A stretch of DNA of 64,000 nucleotides from Tieghemostelium lacteum (lineage: Eukaryota > Evosea > Eumycetozoa > Dictyosteliales > Raperosteliaceae), in the NCBI GenBank assembly GCA_001606155.1, contig LODT01000029.1, positions 372,001-436,000 on the forward strand, written 5' to 3'. The notes beneath the pieces are model-generated. The model was not told the origin of the DNA, did not search any database, and worked only from the letters and a program-made list of their open reading frames with translations. Each line of letters opens with the position of its first letter. Within the stretch, counting starts at the first letter, position 1. Positions 22,945-33,974 of the stretch are shown piece after piece. A program made the position numbers and the translations under genes.

Positions 22945-23181
22945 GTACTTCCAATTGGTAAATTGGTCAATTGGTTAAGACCCAATGATGACACACTGGT
23001 ATTCCACCCAAAAGAACAAAAGAAAGAATTGGTTTGTCTCTCTCTTCTGGTTCTGTTAAGCTTCTTGCATTTGCTTGTCCTTCTCTCTTCACCTCTCTGA
23101 TAATTAAAATGGAAATAAAAAAAAAAAAGTTGGTTCCTCCTTGTATTTTAATAAATATGATGTTATTTTGTTTATTGTTGA

Positions 23182-25308
23182 TTATTTGTCTTCTTCTAAA
23201 TAGTATTCTGGGGAACAAATGGTTTGGTATGATTGAATGGAAGCTGGGTATCTACCAGTTTGATCATAATACCATACATAGGTTTCAGAAGGTTTCAAAC
23301 CAATGGAACGTATTTGTGTTGGTAGTTGGAACACTCTAACTTGTGCTTCTATAATTTCAGCACCACTAATAGATAAGATATAATTAGTATCTTTAAAGAC
23401 AACCAATACATTATATAAAGTCTCTACTGGTGAACTATTATGAATAATAACTGCCCATTTAGTAGATGAAACATAGCCAAAGAATGTGTATTCTTGTGAT
23501 ATCATTTCCTGTTGAATATCAACAGTACATGCATTTTTGGTTGCGTTTGAAACTGATAAATCTCCATTACTTCCTATTAGTGAACATTTTGGATAGTGTG
23601 GGAATTTAATAGATAACGGACGAATACCAGCACTGAAATAGGTAAATGAATAGAAACTATGTGAATGTAAATAAATTCCACTGGAAGATGATAATTGGTA
23701 TAGTGTGGAATTTACTTTATCAAGTCCATTAACAATGGAAGGTTCTTTAGAGAACATTACAGATAAATTATCAATTGCAGATTGACCACTATTTATAATT
23801 TCAACCCACCAAATTAATTTAATTGAAAATCCTGATCTTACATATCCAATTCTCTTTTGATTATAAGATAGTGGACATTGATCAGGTTGACTAAGTGTAG
23901 GTGTAGGTGATGGAGTTGGTGATTGAATAGGTGGAAGAGTTGGTTTTGTAGTCTCTGTTGGTTGAGGTGTTTTAGTAGGTAAAGGTTTTGCATTACAATT
24001 AACAATAAAACTATCAGGATGTTCAGAAATACCAAGATAAATCAATGCAAATTGTTTACCAGTGCTACTAGGTGAAATGGTTTCCCATACTTTAATTAAT
24101 CTATGATGAGCTCCGCTAGTATCATTTTTCATTACAGATACATCATAGTAATTTAGTGCATCCTCATGATTAATTATACTCATACACCATATAGCCAATG
24201 GGTATTTCAATGTCTTCAATATTTTATGTTTAATTTCAATACCACACTTATTATTGTTTAGTGTTTCTGATTCATTTGGTTTTGGTGTATCTGAAGGTGT
24301 AGGTGTTTCTGTTGGTTTTGGTGTCTCTGTTGGTTTTGGTGTCTCTGATGTGTTAGGTGTTTCTAATGGTTTTGGTGTATCTGAAGGTGTAGGTGTTTCT
24401 GAAGGTGTAGGTGTTTCTGAAGGTGTAGGTGTTTCTGAAGGTGTTTCTGTTGGTTTTGGTGTCTCTGATGGTTTTGGTGTTTCTGATGGTTTTGGGGTCT
24501 CTGTTGGTTTAGGTGTTTCTGATGGTTTAGGTGTTTCTGATGGTTCAGGTGTTTCTGATGGTTTTGGTGTTTCTGATGGTTTTGGTGTTTCTGATGGTTC
24601 AGGTGTTTCTGATGGTTTTGGTGTTTCTGATGATTTTGGTGTTTCTGTTGGTTTAGTTGGTTCAGCTGGTGTTTCAGTTGGTTCTTCACTGTCATTATCT
24701 AGAGATAATAATTTCATACCAACATTTACTCTATTAACAGCATCACCAACTTTAACAGATTTACTTAAAGCAGGTATCTTTGATTTGCTATAGAGTTCAG
24801 CTAAATATTGTCTCTGTTCATCAGTTAATTTATTAGCAATCATTGATCTAATTTCATAGAGTGTCTGTGGATCAAAATCAATATCACCAATAAACAATGA
24901 ATTTTTATAGGGATCTTCTATAATTGGTTTTTCTTCTCTTTTCTTAACTTGGTTATTAGTGTCTTTTGAAAGCTTTTTTGGTATACCTCTTGACAGACCA
25001 GATGGTGTCGGTGACATTTCAAATTCTTCATCATTTTCAACTAGAGATACTATGGAATCAGTTAAGAGATCAGTGTCAACTCCATCAACACCTTCTACAA
25101 AAAGTTCTACAAAAACTTGGTCTTCAGGTTTAACATTAAGATCTTGAACATTTCTGATAATGTCAGCTATGTTATTGGAAATTAATTGATATTTTAGTTC
25201 TTGTGCTTCTTGAAACTGTTTTTCAACTTTAGTCAGTTTATCAGATGCCACAGAAAGATTAACCAATATTAATAGTATATTGAGAATAACTAAGATTTTA
25301 GTTTTCAT
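23182..25308 (-). CDS. Secreted SETP-repeat protein with Cys-bounded carbohydrate-binding-like domains
   Basis: About 708 residues if translation starts at the second in-frame Met (MKTKILVI), which places a signal peptide (VILNILLILVNLSVAS) at the N-terminus. An upstream in-frame ATG at 25350 would add 14 residues before it. The N-terminal 200 residues are helical and charged. A low-complexity linker of SETPKP/TETP units follows, then three related domains, each opening with a Cys and closing near another (CGIEIKHKI...NC, CPLSYNQKR...KC, ACTVDIQQE...TIC). Their pattern resembles CBM49-like cellulose-binding modules of dictyostelid sheath and spore-coat proteins; this is tentative. Probably an extracellular matrix or cellulose-associated protein, its linker likely O-glycosylated or phosphorylated. 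Confidence 0.8.
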   Translation of the reverse strand: MKTKILVILNILLILVNLSVASDKLTKVEKQFQEAQELKYQLISNNIADIIRNVQDLNVKPEDQVFVELFVEGVDGVDTDLLTDSIVSLVENDEEFEMSPTPSGLSRGIPKKLSKDTNNQVKKREEKPIIEDPYKNSLFIGDIDFDPQTLYEIRSMIANKLTDEQRQYLAELYSKSKIPALSKSVKVGDAVNRVNVGMKLLSLDNDSEEPTETPAEPTKPTETPKSSETPKPSETPEPSETPKPSETPKPSETPEPSETPKPSETPKPTETPKPSETPKPSETPKPTETPSETPTPSETPTPSETPTPSDTPKPLETPNTSETPKPTETPKPTETPTPSDTPKPNESETLNNNKCGIEIKHKILKTLKYPLAIWCMSIINHEDALNYYDVSVMKNDTSGAHHRLIKVWETISPSSTGKQFALIYLGISEHPDSFIVNCNAKPLPTKTPQPTETTKPTLPPIQSPTPSPTPTLSQPDQCPLSYNQKRIGYVRSGFSIKLIWWVEIINSGQSAIDNLSVMFSKEPSIVNGLDKVNSTLYQLSSSSGIYLHSHSFYSFTYFSAGIRPLSIKFPHYPKCSLIGSNGDLSVSNATKNACTVDIQQEMISQEYTFFGYVSSTKWAVIIHNSSPVETLYNVLVVFKDTNYILSISGAEIIEAQVRVFQLPTQIRSIGLKPSETYVWYYDQTGRYPASIQSYQTICSPEYYLEEDK
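24275..24700 (-). repeat. Coding tandem repeat, Ser-Glu-Thr-Pro units
   Basis: Degenerate 18-base-like units (ggtgtttctgatggtttt on the plus strand) encode about 20 copies of S/T-E-T-P-x-P. The antisense frame is also open across the block (GVSDGFGVS units), which is a by-product of the repeat. Confidence 0.9.
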
Positions 25309-25711
25309 TAAATATTTTTGTTTAATCCTTCTGTTAAACGTAATTATCATAATAAAAACATATTTTGTATATTTATAAATATGTTAGTTTGAAGTGGTAT
25401 AACACCCATTTTCACACATCTCTCTGATTTACATTTTTTTTTTCGTGCTATGATGACATTTTAACCCTATTCATTATCACCCCCTTCAAAATTCACACAC
25501 CACGTTATATTTTACTTTACCTATAGGTTGTCATTTTAAGATGAATGATTTCAATTTTAAAAAAAAACCTATAAAACTAATCAAAAAATGATTAAAAGAT
25601 AAACTTTATTTAGTTTAACTTCTATTTATTAAAACTTATTTATACATATATTTATTTTACAATGACATTAATCAGTATTTATCAATTTATTTTAAAAATA
25701 TTATTTTATAA

Positions 25712-25953
25712 TTTGATACTAACAAAATTATCAATGTTAAAGAAAATTTAACTAAAATTGGTGGTCAAGGTATTGTGACAACTAATGGTTCAGCCATTCA
25801 TATTGGTTCAGGATCAATATCTGTTGATGGTGATAATTCAAGTCAATTTAGAGACACTTCCTATGCAAGTCCACAATTTGTATTGGGATTAACTTCTTTT
25901 TCAATATCAATAATGATTAAAATTATGCTGGCAACTGGAGTCATCAAAAATTA
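25712..25953 (+). pseudogene. Lectin-domain-like gene fragment
   Basis: An open stretch without a start codon reads NLTKIGGQGIVTTNG, IHIGSGSIS and RDTSYASPQFVLGLTSF. After this the coherent text (NYAGNWSHQKLNYNN) is in another frame to about 25970. The phrase ending in FVLGLTSF resembles the beginning of the H-type lectin domain of discoidin-like proteins. No upstream exon with a start is visible. Best read as a scrap of a host lectin-like gene, beside the start of the SETP-repeat gene. The rest of 25309..26058 is AT-rich and holds nothing else I can support. Confidence 0.4.
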
Positions 25954-26058
25954 AATTATAATAATACAATAAACTTTTATTATAATTAATAATTTATTAT
26001 ACAAAAAAATTATTATAAAATTATCTTTCTCACACTATGAGTGTGAGTTAGGATTTAT

Positions 26059-26862
26059 TTATAATTGGAAGTCGTCACCTTTAGATGATACTGAAGTTGG
26101 TTGTTGGGTTTGTTGTTGTGGTTGGAGTGGTTGGAATGGTTGTGGTTGTTGTGGTGGTTGTTGTTGAACTAATACATATTGTTGATTGTTATGGAAGATG
26201 GTTTGTGGTAAAAATTGTTGTCCTTGTTGTGGTTGTTGTTGTTGTTGTGGGTATACTGGTGGATATAAAACTTGTTGTTGAACTTTTTGGTTAGCTTGTA
26301 ATTGAATTGGTTGTTGAGCTTGTGGTTGTACTAAAACTGGTGATTGGGTAATTGGAGCTGATTGAACTGGGTATACAATTCTAGTTGGTTCTTGGGCAAT
26401 TCCAATAATTGGAGTAGATTCGGAATGGTAGTTAGCAGCAAAATTTGGATCACCTAATGGAATAGTTGATAAATGGTACTCTTTCTTTCTGAATATACAA
26501 GCAATAACAATTAAATAGATTAGGAATGGAAGTACAATAGCTAAGCCACCAAGGAACCCAATGACAAATGCCAATACAATTATAAGTACATAAACTCCTG
26601 GGTGAATTGGAGTTGGTTCAATGTAGAAACTACCATCTACGATATCAACACCATTTACATATAAAATTCTTTTCATATTACAGAAATACCATGGACCGTT
26701 TGTAATGAATAGTACATTATTTTCAATATTGAATTCAAGTCTACGTAATTTAGTATTTTTCATGTATGGTACTTCAACATCATTAACCAATATTTTATGT
26801 TTGTTAATGTGTACTTTCATTGGTACACCATTAAGTAAAAAGGTCCAAGTTGTGCATAACAT
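26059..26862 (-). CDS. Membrane protein with Gln/Pro-rich cytoplasmic-type tail
   Basis: 267 residues from ATG 26862 (MLCTTWTFLL); an in-frame TTG two codons upstream is not used. Residues 1-75 form a small beta-rich domain with two similar halves (TWTFLLNGVPMKVHINKHKI and GPWYFCNMKRILYVNGVDI), weakly like a FAIM-type fold. A long hydrophobic block (VYVLIIVLAFVIGFLGGLAIVLPFLIYLIVIACIF), enough for two membrane passes, is followed by a basic RKK. The tail is very Gln/Pro-rich (QQPQQGQQFLP). Function unknown; such tails often bind WW/SH3-type partners or condense. No intron. Confidence 0.75.
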   Translation of the reverse strand: MLCTTWTFLLNGVPMKVHINKHKILVNDVEVPYMKNTKLRRLEFNIENNVLFITNGPWYFCNMKRILYVNGVDIVDGSFYIEPTPIHPGVYVLIIVLAFVIGFLGGLAIVLPFLIYLIVIACIFRKKEYHLSTIPLGDPNFAANYHSESTPIIGIAQEPTRIVYPVQSAPITQSPVLVQPQAQQPIQLQANQKVQQQVLYPPVYPQQQQQPQQGQQFLPQTIFHNNQQYVLVQQQPPQQPQPFQPLQPQQQTQQPTSVSSKGDDFQL

Positions 26863-27413
26863 TTTCAAATTTGTTTTGTTGTTATTATAAAATGTAATAA
26901 ATTAAAATAAATATTAATATAAAATGTAATCAAATTATTTGATTATTAATTGTGTTTCTTTTAAATGAAAATAATGAAAGATTAAATGAAAATTGTAAGG
27001 TTTTTATAAAGAAGTGGGAATTTCGTAAATTTAGATTTTTTATTTTCTTTAAAATTTGAGAATGTTGTAATGGTAGTGGTGAGATTAACTTAATTTTTAT
27101 CCAAACCAAATACGATATTTCATTTTCAATTCTAGAATTGTCTCTCTTTAAAATGTGGGAAATTTATAAATAAAACTTACATTATAACCCCCAATATGAC
27201 TGTTTATTTTTAAAAAATAACTATATTGAACTTCATTACATCTATCAACCACCTAAGCAATTGTGTTCATTAATCTCACCAATGTAAATTCATTTTTATT
27301 TTAAAATAGATAATTTATTATGTTTTGATTTTTGATTTGACTTAGGTTAAGCTCTGAAATTTAATTGTTTTTTTAGTTTTTATTTTAATTTCTGTAGTTG
27401 TTGGGGTGAGAGA
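26863..27413. other. Divergent intergenic spacer
   Basis: AT-rich spacer between the Q-rich membrane protein (minus) and FHIT (plus). No ORF or RNA gene recognised; presumably both promoters. Confidence 0.5.
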
Positions 27414-27851
27414 ATGAGTACATTTTATTTTGGTCAATATTTAATTAGACAATCTGAAATATTTTTTAAGAGTGAATTATCAGTTGCATTGGTGAATTTG
27501 AAACCAGTGTTACCAGGACATGTTTTAGTATGTCCTAAAAGAGTTGTACCTAGATTTTGTGATTTGACAGGTGAAGAGGTAAAAGATCTTTGGTTATCAG
27601 CTCAAAAGATATCAACTGTCATTGAAAAACACTATAAAGGTGACGGTTTGACATTTGCAATTCAAGACGGAAAGAATGCAGGTCAAACTGTAGCACATGT
27701 ACATATTCACATTATACCACGACGTCCTAAAGACTTTGAAAATAATGATGAAATCTATTCTGCAATCGAAAAAGAAAGACCTGCCAGAACCTTAGAAGAA
27801 ATGAAACTAGAAGCTGATGAACTCAGACCTCTATTCCCAAAATATGATTGA
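27414..27851 (+). CDS. fhit: FHIT-type HIT hydrolase (bis(5'-adenosyl)-triphosphatase)
   Basis: 145 residues, close to human FHIT (147). It begins FYFGQYLIRQSEIFF, typical of FHIT, and carries the histidine triad HVHIHII near residues 95-101 (the H-x-H-x-H catalytic signature) preceded by QDGKNAGQTVAHVH. The family hydrolyses Ap3A and related dinucleotides in the cytosol via a covalent nucleotidyl-histidine intermediate. Follows directly from ATG 27414, with no intron. Confidence 0.95.
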   Translation: MSTFYFGQYLIRQSEIFFKSELSVALVNLKPVLPGHVLVCPKRVVPRFCDLTGEEVKDLWLSAQKISTVIEKHYKGDGLTFAIQDGKNAGQTVAHVHIHIIPRRPKDFENNDEIYSAIEKERPARTLEEMKLEADELRPLFPKYD

Positions 27852-27982
27852 TTTTCTAATAAACAAAGGAACTATTGTATAAATATATTTATAATAATTT
27901 GAAAAAGGTGGGAGTGGGGTGTTTAGATTAGAAAAGGGTTTTTTGATTTATTTGTATATATTTGTTATTTGTTTTTAGAAGT

Positions 27983-29098
27983 TTATTCATAGAGAGTTTC
28001 AGCCTCTTCAGTACTGTCTTCAATCAAACTTTTAACTTTTGGTGGAACTTGTTGAATAATTTGAGGAGTACCATTGGCAGTGATTTGACTTTGTTTTTCA
28101 GCTTCTTTGGCTTTGAGATCTCTCTTCTTTTTACCTTGGACTTTCTTTAATCTATAAAACTCTTCTCTTTCAGTCTCATCCAACTCTGTGACAATGTAAT
28201 TGATGGTATTTTCCAAACGTGGTTTAACTACATATTCAATGGCATTAACACGTCTATTGGTAATCTTAATAACCTCATCCAAAGTTACAAATGCAGTTTG
28301 TAATGATGCCAAGGCAATCAATGCTTCAACAGCTTTCAAATGAGCTTCTCTTGATTTATTAATTTGTTGACCACCTTTAGATAGACCTGTAAGTTCTTGT
28401 GATGCTATATACATTATATAATCCATTAGTACTATGAAACCCTTAAACCTCAATCAATCATTAAACTTACATGATACGGTTCCCTCTGAAATCTTTTCAA
28501 ATGTTGGTAAATGAACACCAGCAACATTATCTGTAGTCATTTTAACAGATACATTAGCATTTGTTACGTTTTCAATGACTGAATGTCTATATATCAAAAA
28601 GGGGTTAGGGGGTGTTAAAATTTTGATCTTCAAAAAAAATGATAAAAAAACCCTAATACTAGAGGTATTAGATTTTAGTGAGATACATACGAAAAATCAC
28701 CAGCAGCATATTTAGCAGATGCCAGTGAAAAGGATGCTTCTCTCATAGTAGCACCCATAAGTTGTTTGTTCTGTAGAAAAAATGAGAAACTAATGTTAAA
28801 ACGATAATTTAGGCAATGAGATATTTTATAGTGTTTAGAACATACTTCTACAATGTTTGCTAAGATTTTTCTGAAACGAATGGTTAAGGCATCACTCTTT
28901 TTCTTTAAAAGTGAGTGACCTGTTACAGCACCCTTTAATTTTAATTTCATTAAAGTCAATGCCCTGTAAATTGATTTTGGGTTAATATCATCACTCAATA
29001 TTCTTTTAAGAGGTTGTGTAGAATAGGGGGTGATTATCCTATATAATATCCACATACATTCTAGTTGGAAAAATATTGATTCTATTCTTTCCTGACAT
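27983..29098 (-). CDS. vatD: V-type proton ATPase subunit D
   Basis: Five exons: 29098..29058, 28963..28846, 28770..28691, 28586..28471 and 28404..27983. Introns are 94, 75, 104 and 66 bases, all GT-AG, and the frame is kept through phases 2, 0, 2 and 1; 258 residues. The family text is clear: [114 protein letters not shown]. Subunit D is the central rotor shaft of the V1 sector, coupling ATP hydrolysis to proton pumping in the contractile vacuole and endolysosomes. Confidence 0.97.
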
Positions 29099-29532
29099 TT
29101 TTCTATATCTTTAATCAAAATTGTATCGATACAACTCTGAAAAATTATCTATAATTTGATTGTTTTCTAAACCTGGACAATATAGAATTTATTGATTTCA
29201 ATGTTAGAATCTTGGAGACAATCTATATTTCATTTCTATTCAAACTCTTACAAAGAATTTAATAAATAATTATTTAAAAATATAAAAAAACTAATAATAT
29301 ACAAATAACTCTAAAAATGAAAAAAGAAAAGAGAAAAAAAAAAAAAAGAAAAAAATCAATCAAAAATGAATCCTGGTAAATTTAAAAAAAATAAAACATC
29401 ATCAAACAAATAAAGAATTTAAATTATGGAAATATCAAATTTATTACTGGTGAGCTATTATCCCTCACTCGTATTCTTATCGATATAATAAATTTAAAAA
29501 TAGAAACATATTTAAATTGATTTTAAAAAAAA
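29099..29532. other. Divergent intergenic spacer
   Basis: AT-rich spacer between V-ATPase D (minus) and the Aquarius side (plus), with A runs near 29333-29353. No gene seen. Confidence 0.5.
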
Positions 29533-29688
29533 ATGAATGATATGAGTAATTTTGAAGTTTGGAATAATATTAAAGATGAAGATTTAAAAGATATTAGTTT
29601 GTTGTTGAATATGCAAGAATGATCGAAAATAGATTTCTATTTTTTTTTTTTTAAATTTTTCACAGTTTCAAAGTTCAATTTAGAGTAA
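29533..29688 (+). CDS. Possible spliced micro-ORF upstream of Aquarius
   Basis: An ATG at 29533 in an A-rich context opens a short frame (MNDMSNFEVWNNIKDEDLKD) that, unspliced, stops at 29622. A strong pyrimidine tract ending CACAG at 29665 suggests a splice acceptor. If a weak GTTTGT at 29597 is the donor (69-base intron), the frame closes as about 28 residues ending KFNLE at 29688, 12 bases before the Aquarius ATG. It may be a regulatory uORF, a 5'-UTR intron of Aquarius, or chance. Confidence 0.25.
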
Positions 29689-29700
29689 ACTCTAAAAATA

Positions 29701-32700
29701 ATGGTTGTAAAAGGAAATGATGGCAGAGTGATAACAATTACCGATATTATTGATGATGAAATTACAAAACTCAGTATAAAACATTGGTTACAGAAAGATG
29801 GTAAAGGACCATTTGATGTTAAAATTGTAGAAGATATATATAATCAACAATTATTCAGTAATGATAAGGTATTGGAACAGAGGATAAGAATACTAGAATT
29901 GTCACATTACTTTGAAAACTATCTTTGGCCAAACTTTAGTGAGACTCAATGTGGATTTCATCATGTATTCTCTATATTACTCATGTTGAATGCTAAAGTT
30001 GCTGAAGGTGTTCAGAATCCTTTTGAACAGTTACAGTCCTCCGAATCAAAATTCAAACTCCTCTTTGAAAAGATTCTAGATATTCAAGATCAGTTTATTA
30101 TAGATAATAATAATAACAATAATAATAATAATGGTAGAATTCAAATATTGGGTAGTAAACATTTGATTCATTATTTAACATTTTTTATCAATTGTTTTCA
30201 GAATCTTGAAGATAAAACCATTAGAAATGAGAGTTTAAAGATTTGTTCTTATCCCATTTGGTTAAATCTATCTACAAATAGATTTCAAGAGGAATTGTCA
30301 AATCTAACTATATTACCATTAAAAAAGAAGATTCTATTATTAAAGAAAAAACAACCTACTAATGGTATGTATATTAACAATATCAATGTTACTATAGTTT
30401 GAAATATGAGATGTTAATTATTTATGACATACTATAGCAGATAGTAGATATCAAAATTTTATAAGAAACTTTTTTGATTATTTTGTAGGGGTTGTAGAGA
30501 TGTTAGGTGAACAATTGAATAGTAGTGTAAAGGTATCGGAAGATTTGAATCTACTATTAAAGAGTTTAGAAAGATTTTTAGAATTTATAATTGATTTGGT
30601 TACTTTGATTACAACTAGAAGATTCTTTTTTGCACTTTTGGATGACTATCAGTTGATTATAAAGTTATATTCATCAAAGTTTTATCAGAGTTTGAAAGTT
30701 AAAAGTAATGTTGGTGTAGATGGTGAGGTAATTAAAAAGTTAATGAATCAGTTGATTGAATATAGTAGTTATCAGATTAATAATTTCACTGGAGAGGAAT
30801 TGACTAGAGATGTTGTAGATGGTAGACATTATAATAAGATTCAACAGTTACAATCGGTGGTATTTAAAGAGTTTCCTGAGATTAAAGATACAGCATTACT
30901 CAATATGTCTCTATTGGAAAACTGTAAGAGTATTGATCAGAAAATGGAACCACTAAGTGACCAGAGACTACAAGAACTCTGTCAGAAACTATCATTATTG
31001 GATGGAAACGGTAGATATCCAATTTCTAGAACCTATCTATTGAATCTCTTGAAATTCTCCATTTCATTGGATTTTGAAAATTTGAAAAATGGTGATGAAA
31101 TATTGGGATATAATCAACCTTTGTACCCTACCGAGACAATGTTGTGGAGTTCGTTAGCTACTGTATTGGATGGGTATAGTGGAGACAGTAGTAGTTCTCT
31201 ACCAATACCTAAACTGGGATTACAGTATCTGTCATTCCAAGATTACCTATCTAGACAATTTGAATTTACAATGCTGGAGGCATCATTTGATATCAAGCAG
31301 CTAGTGGAAGATTCAATAAAGAGAATGGCACCAAAATTCAGTCAAACTGATGGAAAGACACAATTTCAAGGTTGGTCAAGAATGTCGGTTCCATTAGACT
31401 CATTTAAGATCACCAATGTGCATAAACCATTGATTGGTGAGACTAAACCAAAGTTTGTTAATGCCATCTTACAGTTTAGTATAGACCATATTATAGTACA
31501 GAATATTCAAGTCGAGTGGCAATCCATAAAAGAACATGATCATTTGTTTTTAGTAGCTTTAGATTTTTCTAAAGAAAATACCAGTTCTTATCCATTGGGT
31601 ATAAAGAGTGTTAGAGGATGTAAAGTACTGGAGAATATGGGTCATAGTCCTTCTAATCAGTCAAAGAAATTACAGTATAATCTCAAAGTTGAACTAGACA
31701 GTAATCAGTATCAATTGGATAGTGTGACTGATAAATCTCTTAAATTATATTCTTCGTTTAATGTATTGGTAAGAGTGAATCCTAAGGAAAGTAATTTCCA
31801 CGAGACTCTAGAGAATATGGTTCAGTTGAATGAGTATAAGTCTACTTTGTCATCTCAACTTCCTACATGGTTATCTGGTCTGTTTTTAGGATATCCTGAC
31901 CCAACTTTATACGATAGTAACTACCATGAAAAGAGACTACAAAAACAAATTATACAATACAATGATACCTTTTTAAATGTTGATCATTTACAACAAACAT
32001 TTCAAGGCACTAATTATCAACTTGAAGGTATTAACGAACTGCAATCTACTGAAGGACCATTTAAATTAACATACCAACAGGATAATAAGGTTCTAGTACA
32101 AGAATATAAATATCCACAATATGTAGACAAGAGTAAATTGAATAGAGTTAGATTCACACCAACACAAATTAAAGCCATTCAGTCTGGTACATTAGAAGGA
32201 TTGACAATGATTGTAGGTCCACCAGGTACTGGTAAAACTGATGTGGCTGTACAGATTATTTCTAATATCTATCAGAATGCACCTGGACAGAGAACTCTCA
32301 TTCTAACACATTCCAATCAGGCTCTGAATCAACTGTTTGAAAAGATTCAGAATCTGTCTATTCCAGAACGTTATCTATTGAGATTGGGTCATGGTAATAA
32401 ACAATTGGCTGGACTTCACGATTTCTCAAGATCCGGTAGAATTGATTACATTCTAACACAACGTATTCAAAAGCTGAAAATTGTTGAGTACCTTGCTCAA
32501 TCACTGAATGAACCTACTGATGTTGGTTATACCTGCGAAACTGCCATTCATTACTTTTCCTATTCTATTCTAAACAAATGGGAGAAATATCAGAGTGATT
32601 TAGAAAAGCATCCAAATGATAATGAATATTTGGTTGGAAATTACCCATTCTCTGCATATTTCCAAGGAATGAATGTTCCACAATATACTCTGACACTTAG

Positions 32701-33877
32701 TAAGTCTTTTAGTGAGAATATGGAGATTATTCAGATGAACTGGGGACATATTGAAGGACTTTTTAAGGAATTGGAAGAGTATCAAGTATTTGAGTTATTA
32801 AAGACACCTAGTAGTAGATTTAACTATTTACTGTTAAAACAAGCAAAGATCATTGCCATGACATGCACACATGCTATTCTAAAGAGAAAGGAACTTTTAA
32901 GATTGGGATTCAAGTTTGATAATGTTCTAATGGAGGAATCAGCACAGGTATCCGATGTGGAATCTTTTATACCACTACAATTACAGAAAACAGAGTTTAC
33001 TCAAGTGAATAGACTGAAACGATTTATAATGATTGGTGACCATAATCAATTACCTCCTATTGTAAAGAATATTGCTCTACAAAAGTATGCCCATTTTGAT
33101 CAGTCTCTGTTCACTAGATTTATAAGGTTACAAATTCCATTTGTATTATTGGATAAACAAGGACGTTGTAGAGCATCACTATCGGAGATTTTCAAGTGGC
33201 GTTATAAGGGTTTAATGGATTTGGAGTATATTCAGTCAGAGCCTCAATACAAGATTGCAAATCCAGGATTCTTATGGGAATATCAATTGGTTGATGTGAC
33301 TGAAGCTGATGGTTTTGGACAAGGTGAAATTGAACCTTTCCCACACTTTTATCAGAACTTGGGTGAGGCTGAGTATATAGTCTCATTATACCAGTACATG
33401 AGAATCATGGGATATCCATCAGAGAAAATAACTATTCTCACAACTTATAAAGGACAGAAACAGTTACTTCTCAATGTATTCCAACAAAAGTGTAAGGATA
33501 ATGCACTTTTTGGTATGCCAAGTAAGATCACAACTGTAGATAAATATCAAGGCCAACAAAATGACTATGTTCTATTATCTCTAGTTAGAACTAAAACATT
33601 TGGTCATATTAGAGATGTTAGACGTTTGATTGTTGCAATGTCACGTGCTAGACTTGGTTTATATGTGTTCTGTAAAAGATCATTATTCCAAACCTGTTAT
33701 GAAACCATTTCATCTCTCTCCCATTTTCTCAAAAAATCAGATAAATTAACATTGATACAAGAGAGTTATCCTACTAATCGTCTACTCACTGACACAGTTT
33801 CCAAAGATCAAATTCTAGAAATTCAAAACTCATTCCAAATGAAATCACTGGTTGAATCTAATTTATCCCAAGACTAA
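29701..33877 (+). CDS. aqr: Intron-binding protein Aquarius (AQR) spliceosomal helicase
   Basis: Two exons, 29701..30364 and 30489..33877, with a 124-base GTATGT...TAG intron; 1350 residues (human about 1485, with a longer tail). The N-terminal armadillo-like part matches Aquarius (FDVKIVEDIY, HYFENYLWPNFSE, YPTETMLW, RTYLLNLL). The SF1 helicase core carries LTMIVGPPGTGKTDVAVQI (Walker A) near residue 797, THSNQALNQLFEKI, MTCTHAIL, MEESAQ (DEAD-equivalent; metazoans have MEEAAQ), MIGDHNQLPP, VDKYQGQQNDYVLLSLVRT and VAMSRARLGLYVF. Aquarius joins the spliceosome through the intron-binding complex and contacts the intron near the branch point. It ends 97 bases from the convergent TIG-EGF gene. 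Confidence 0.97.
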
Positions 33878-33974
33878 TAAAAAAACATTCATAAAACTAT
33901 TTAATGATAGTAAAATGTATAATCAAATTCAAAATTTTGATATTTATTTGTTTTTCGAGTTTATTGCCTATAGT

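Noticed and set aside
24254-24793. 179-codon plus-strand frame of GVSDGF repeats
   Set aside because: Exact antisense shadow of the SETP repeat in the secreted protein.
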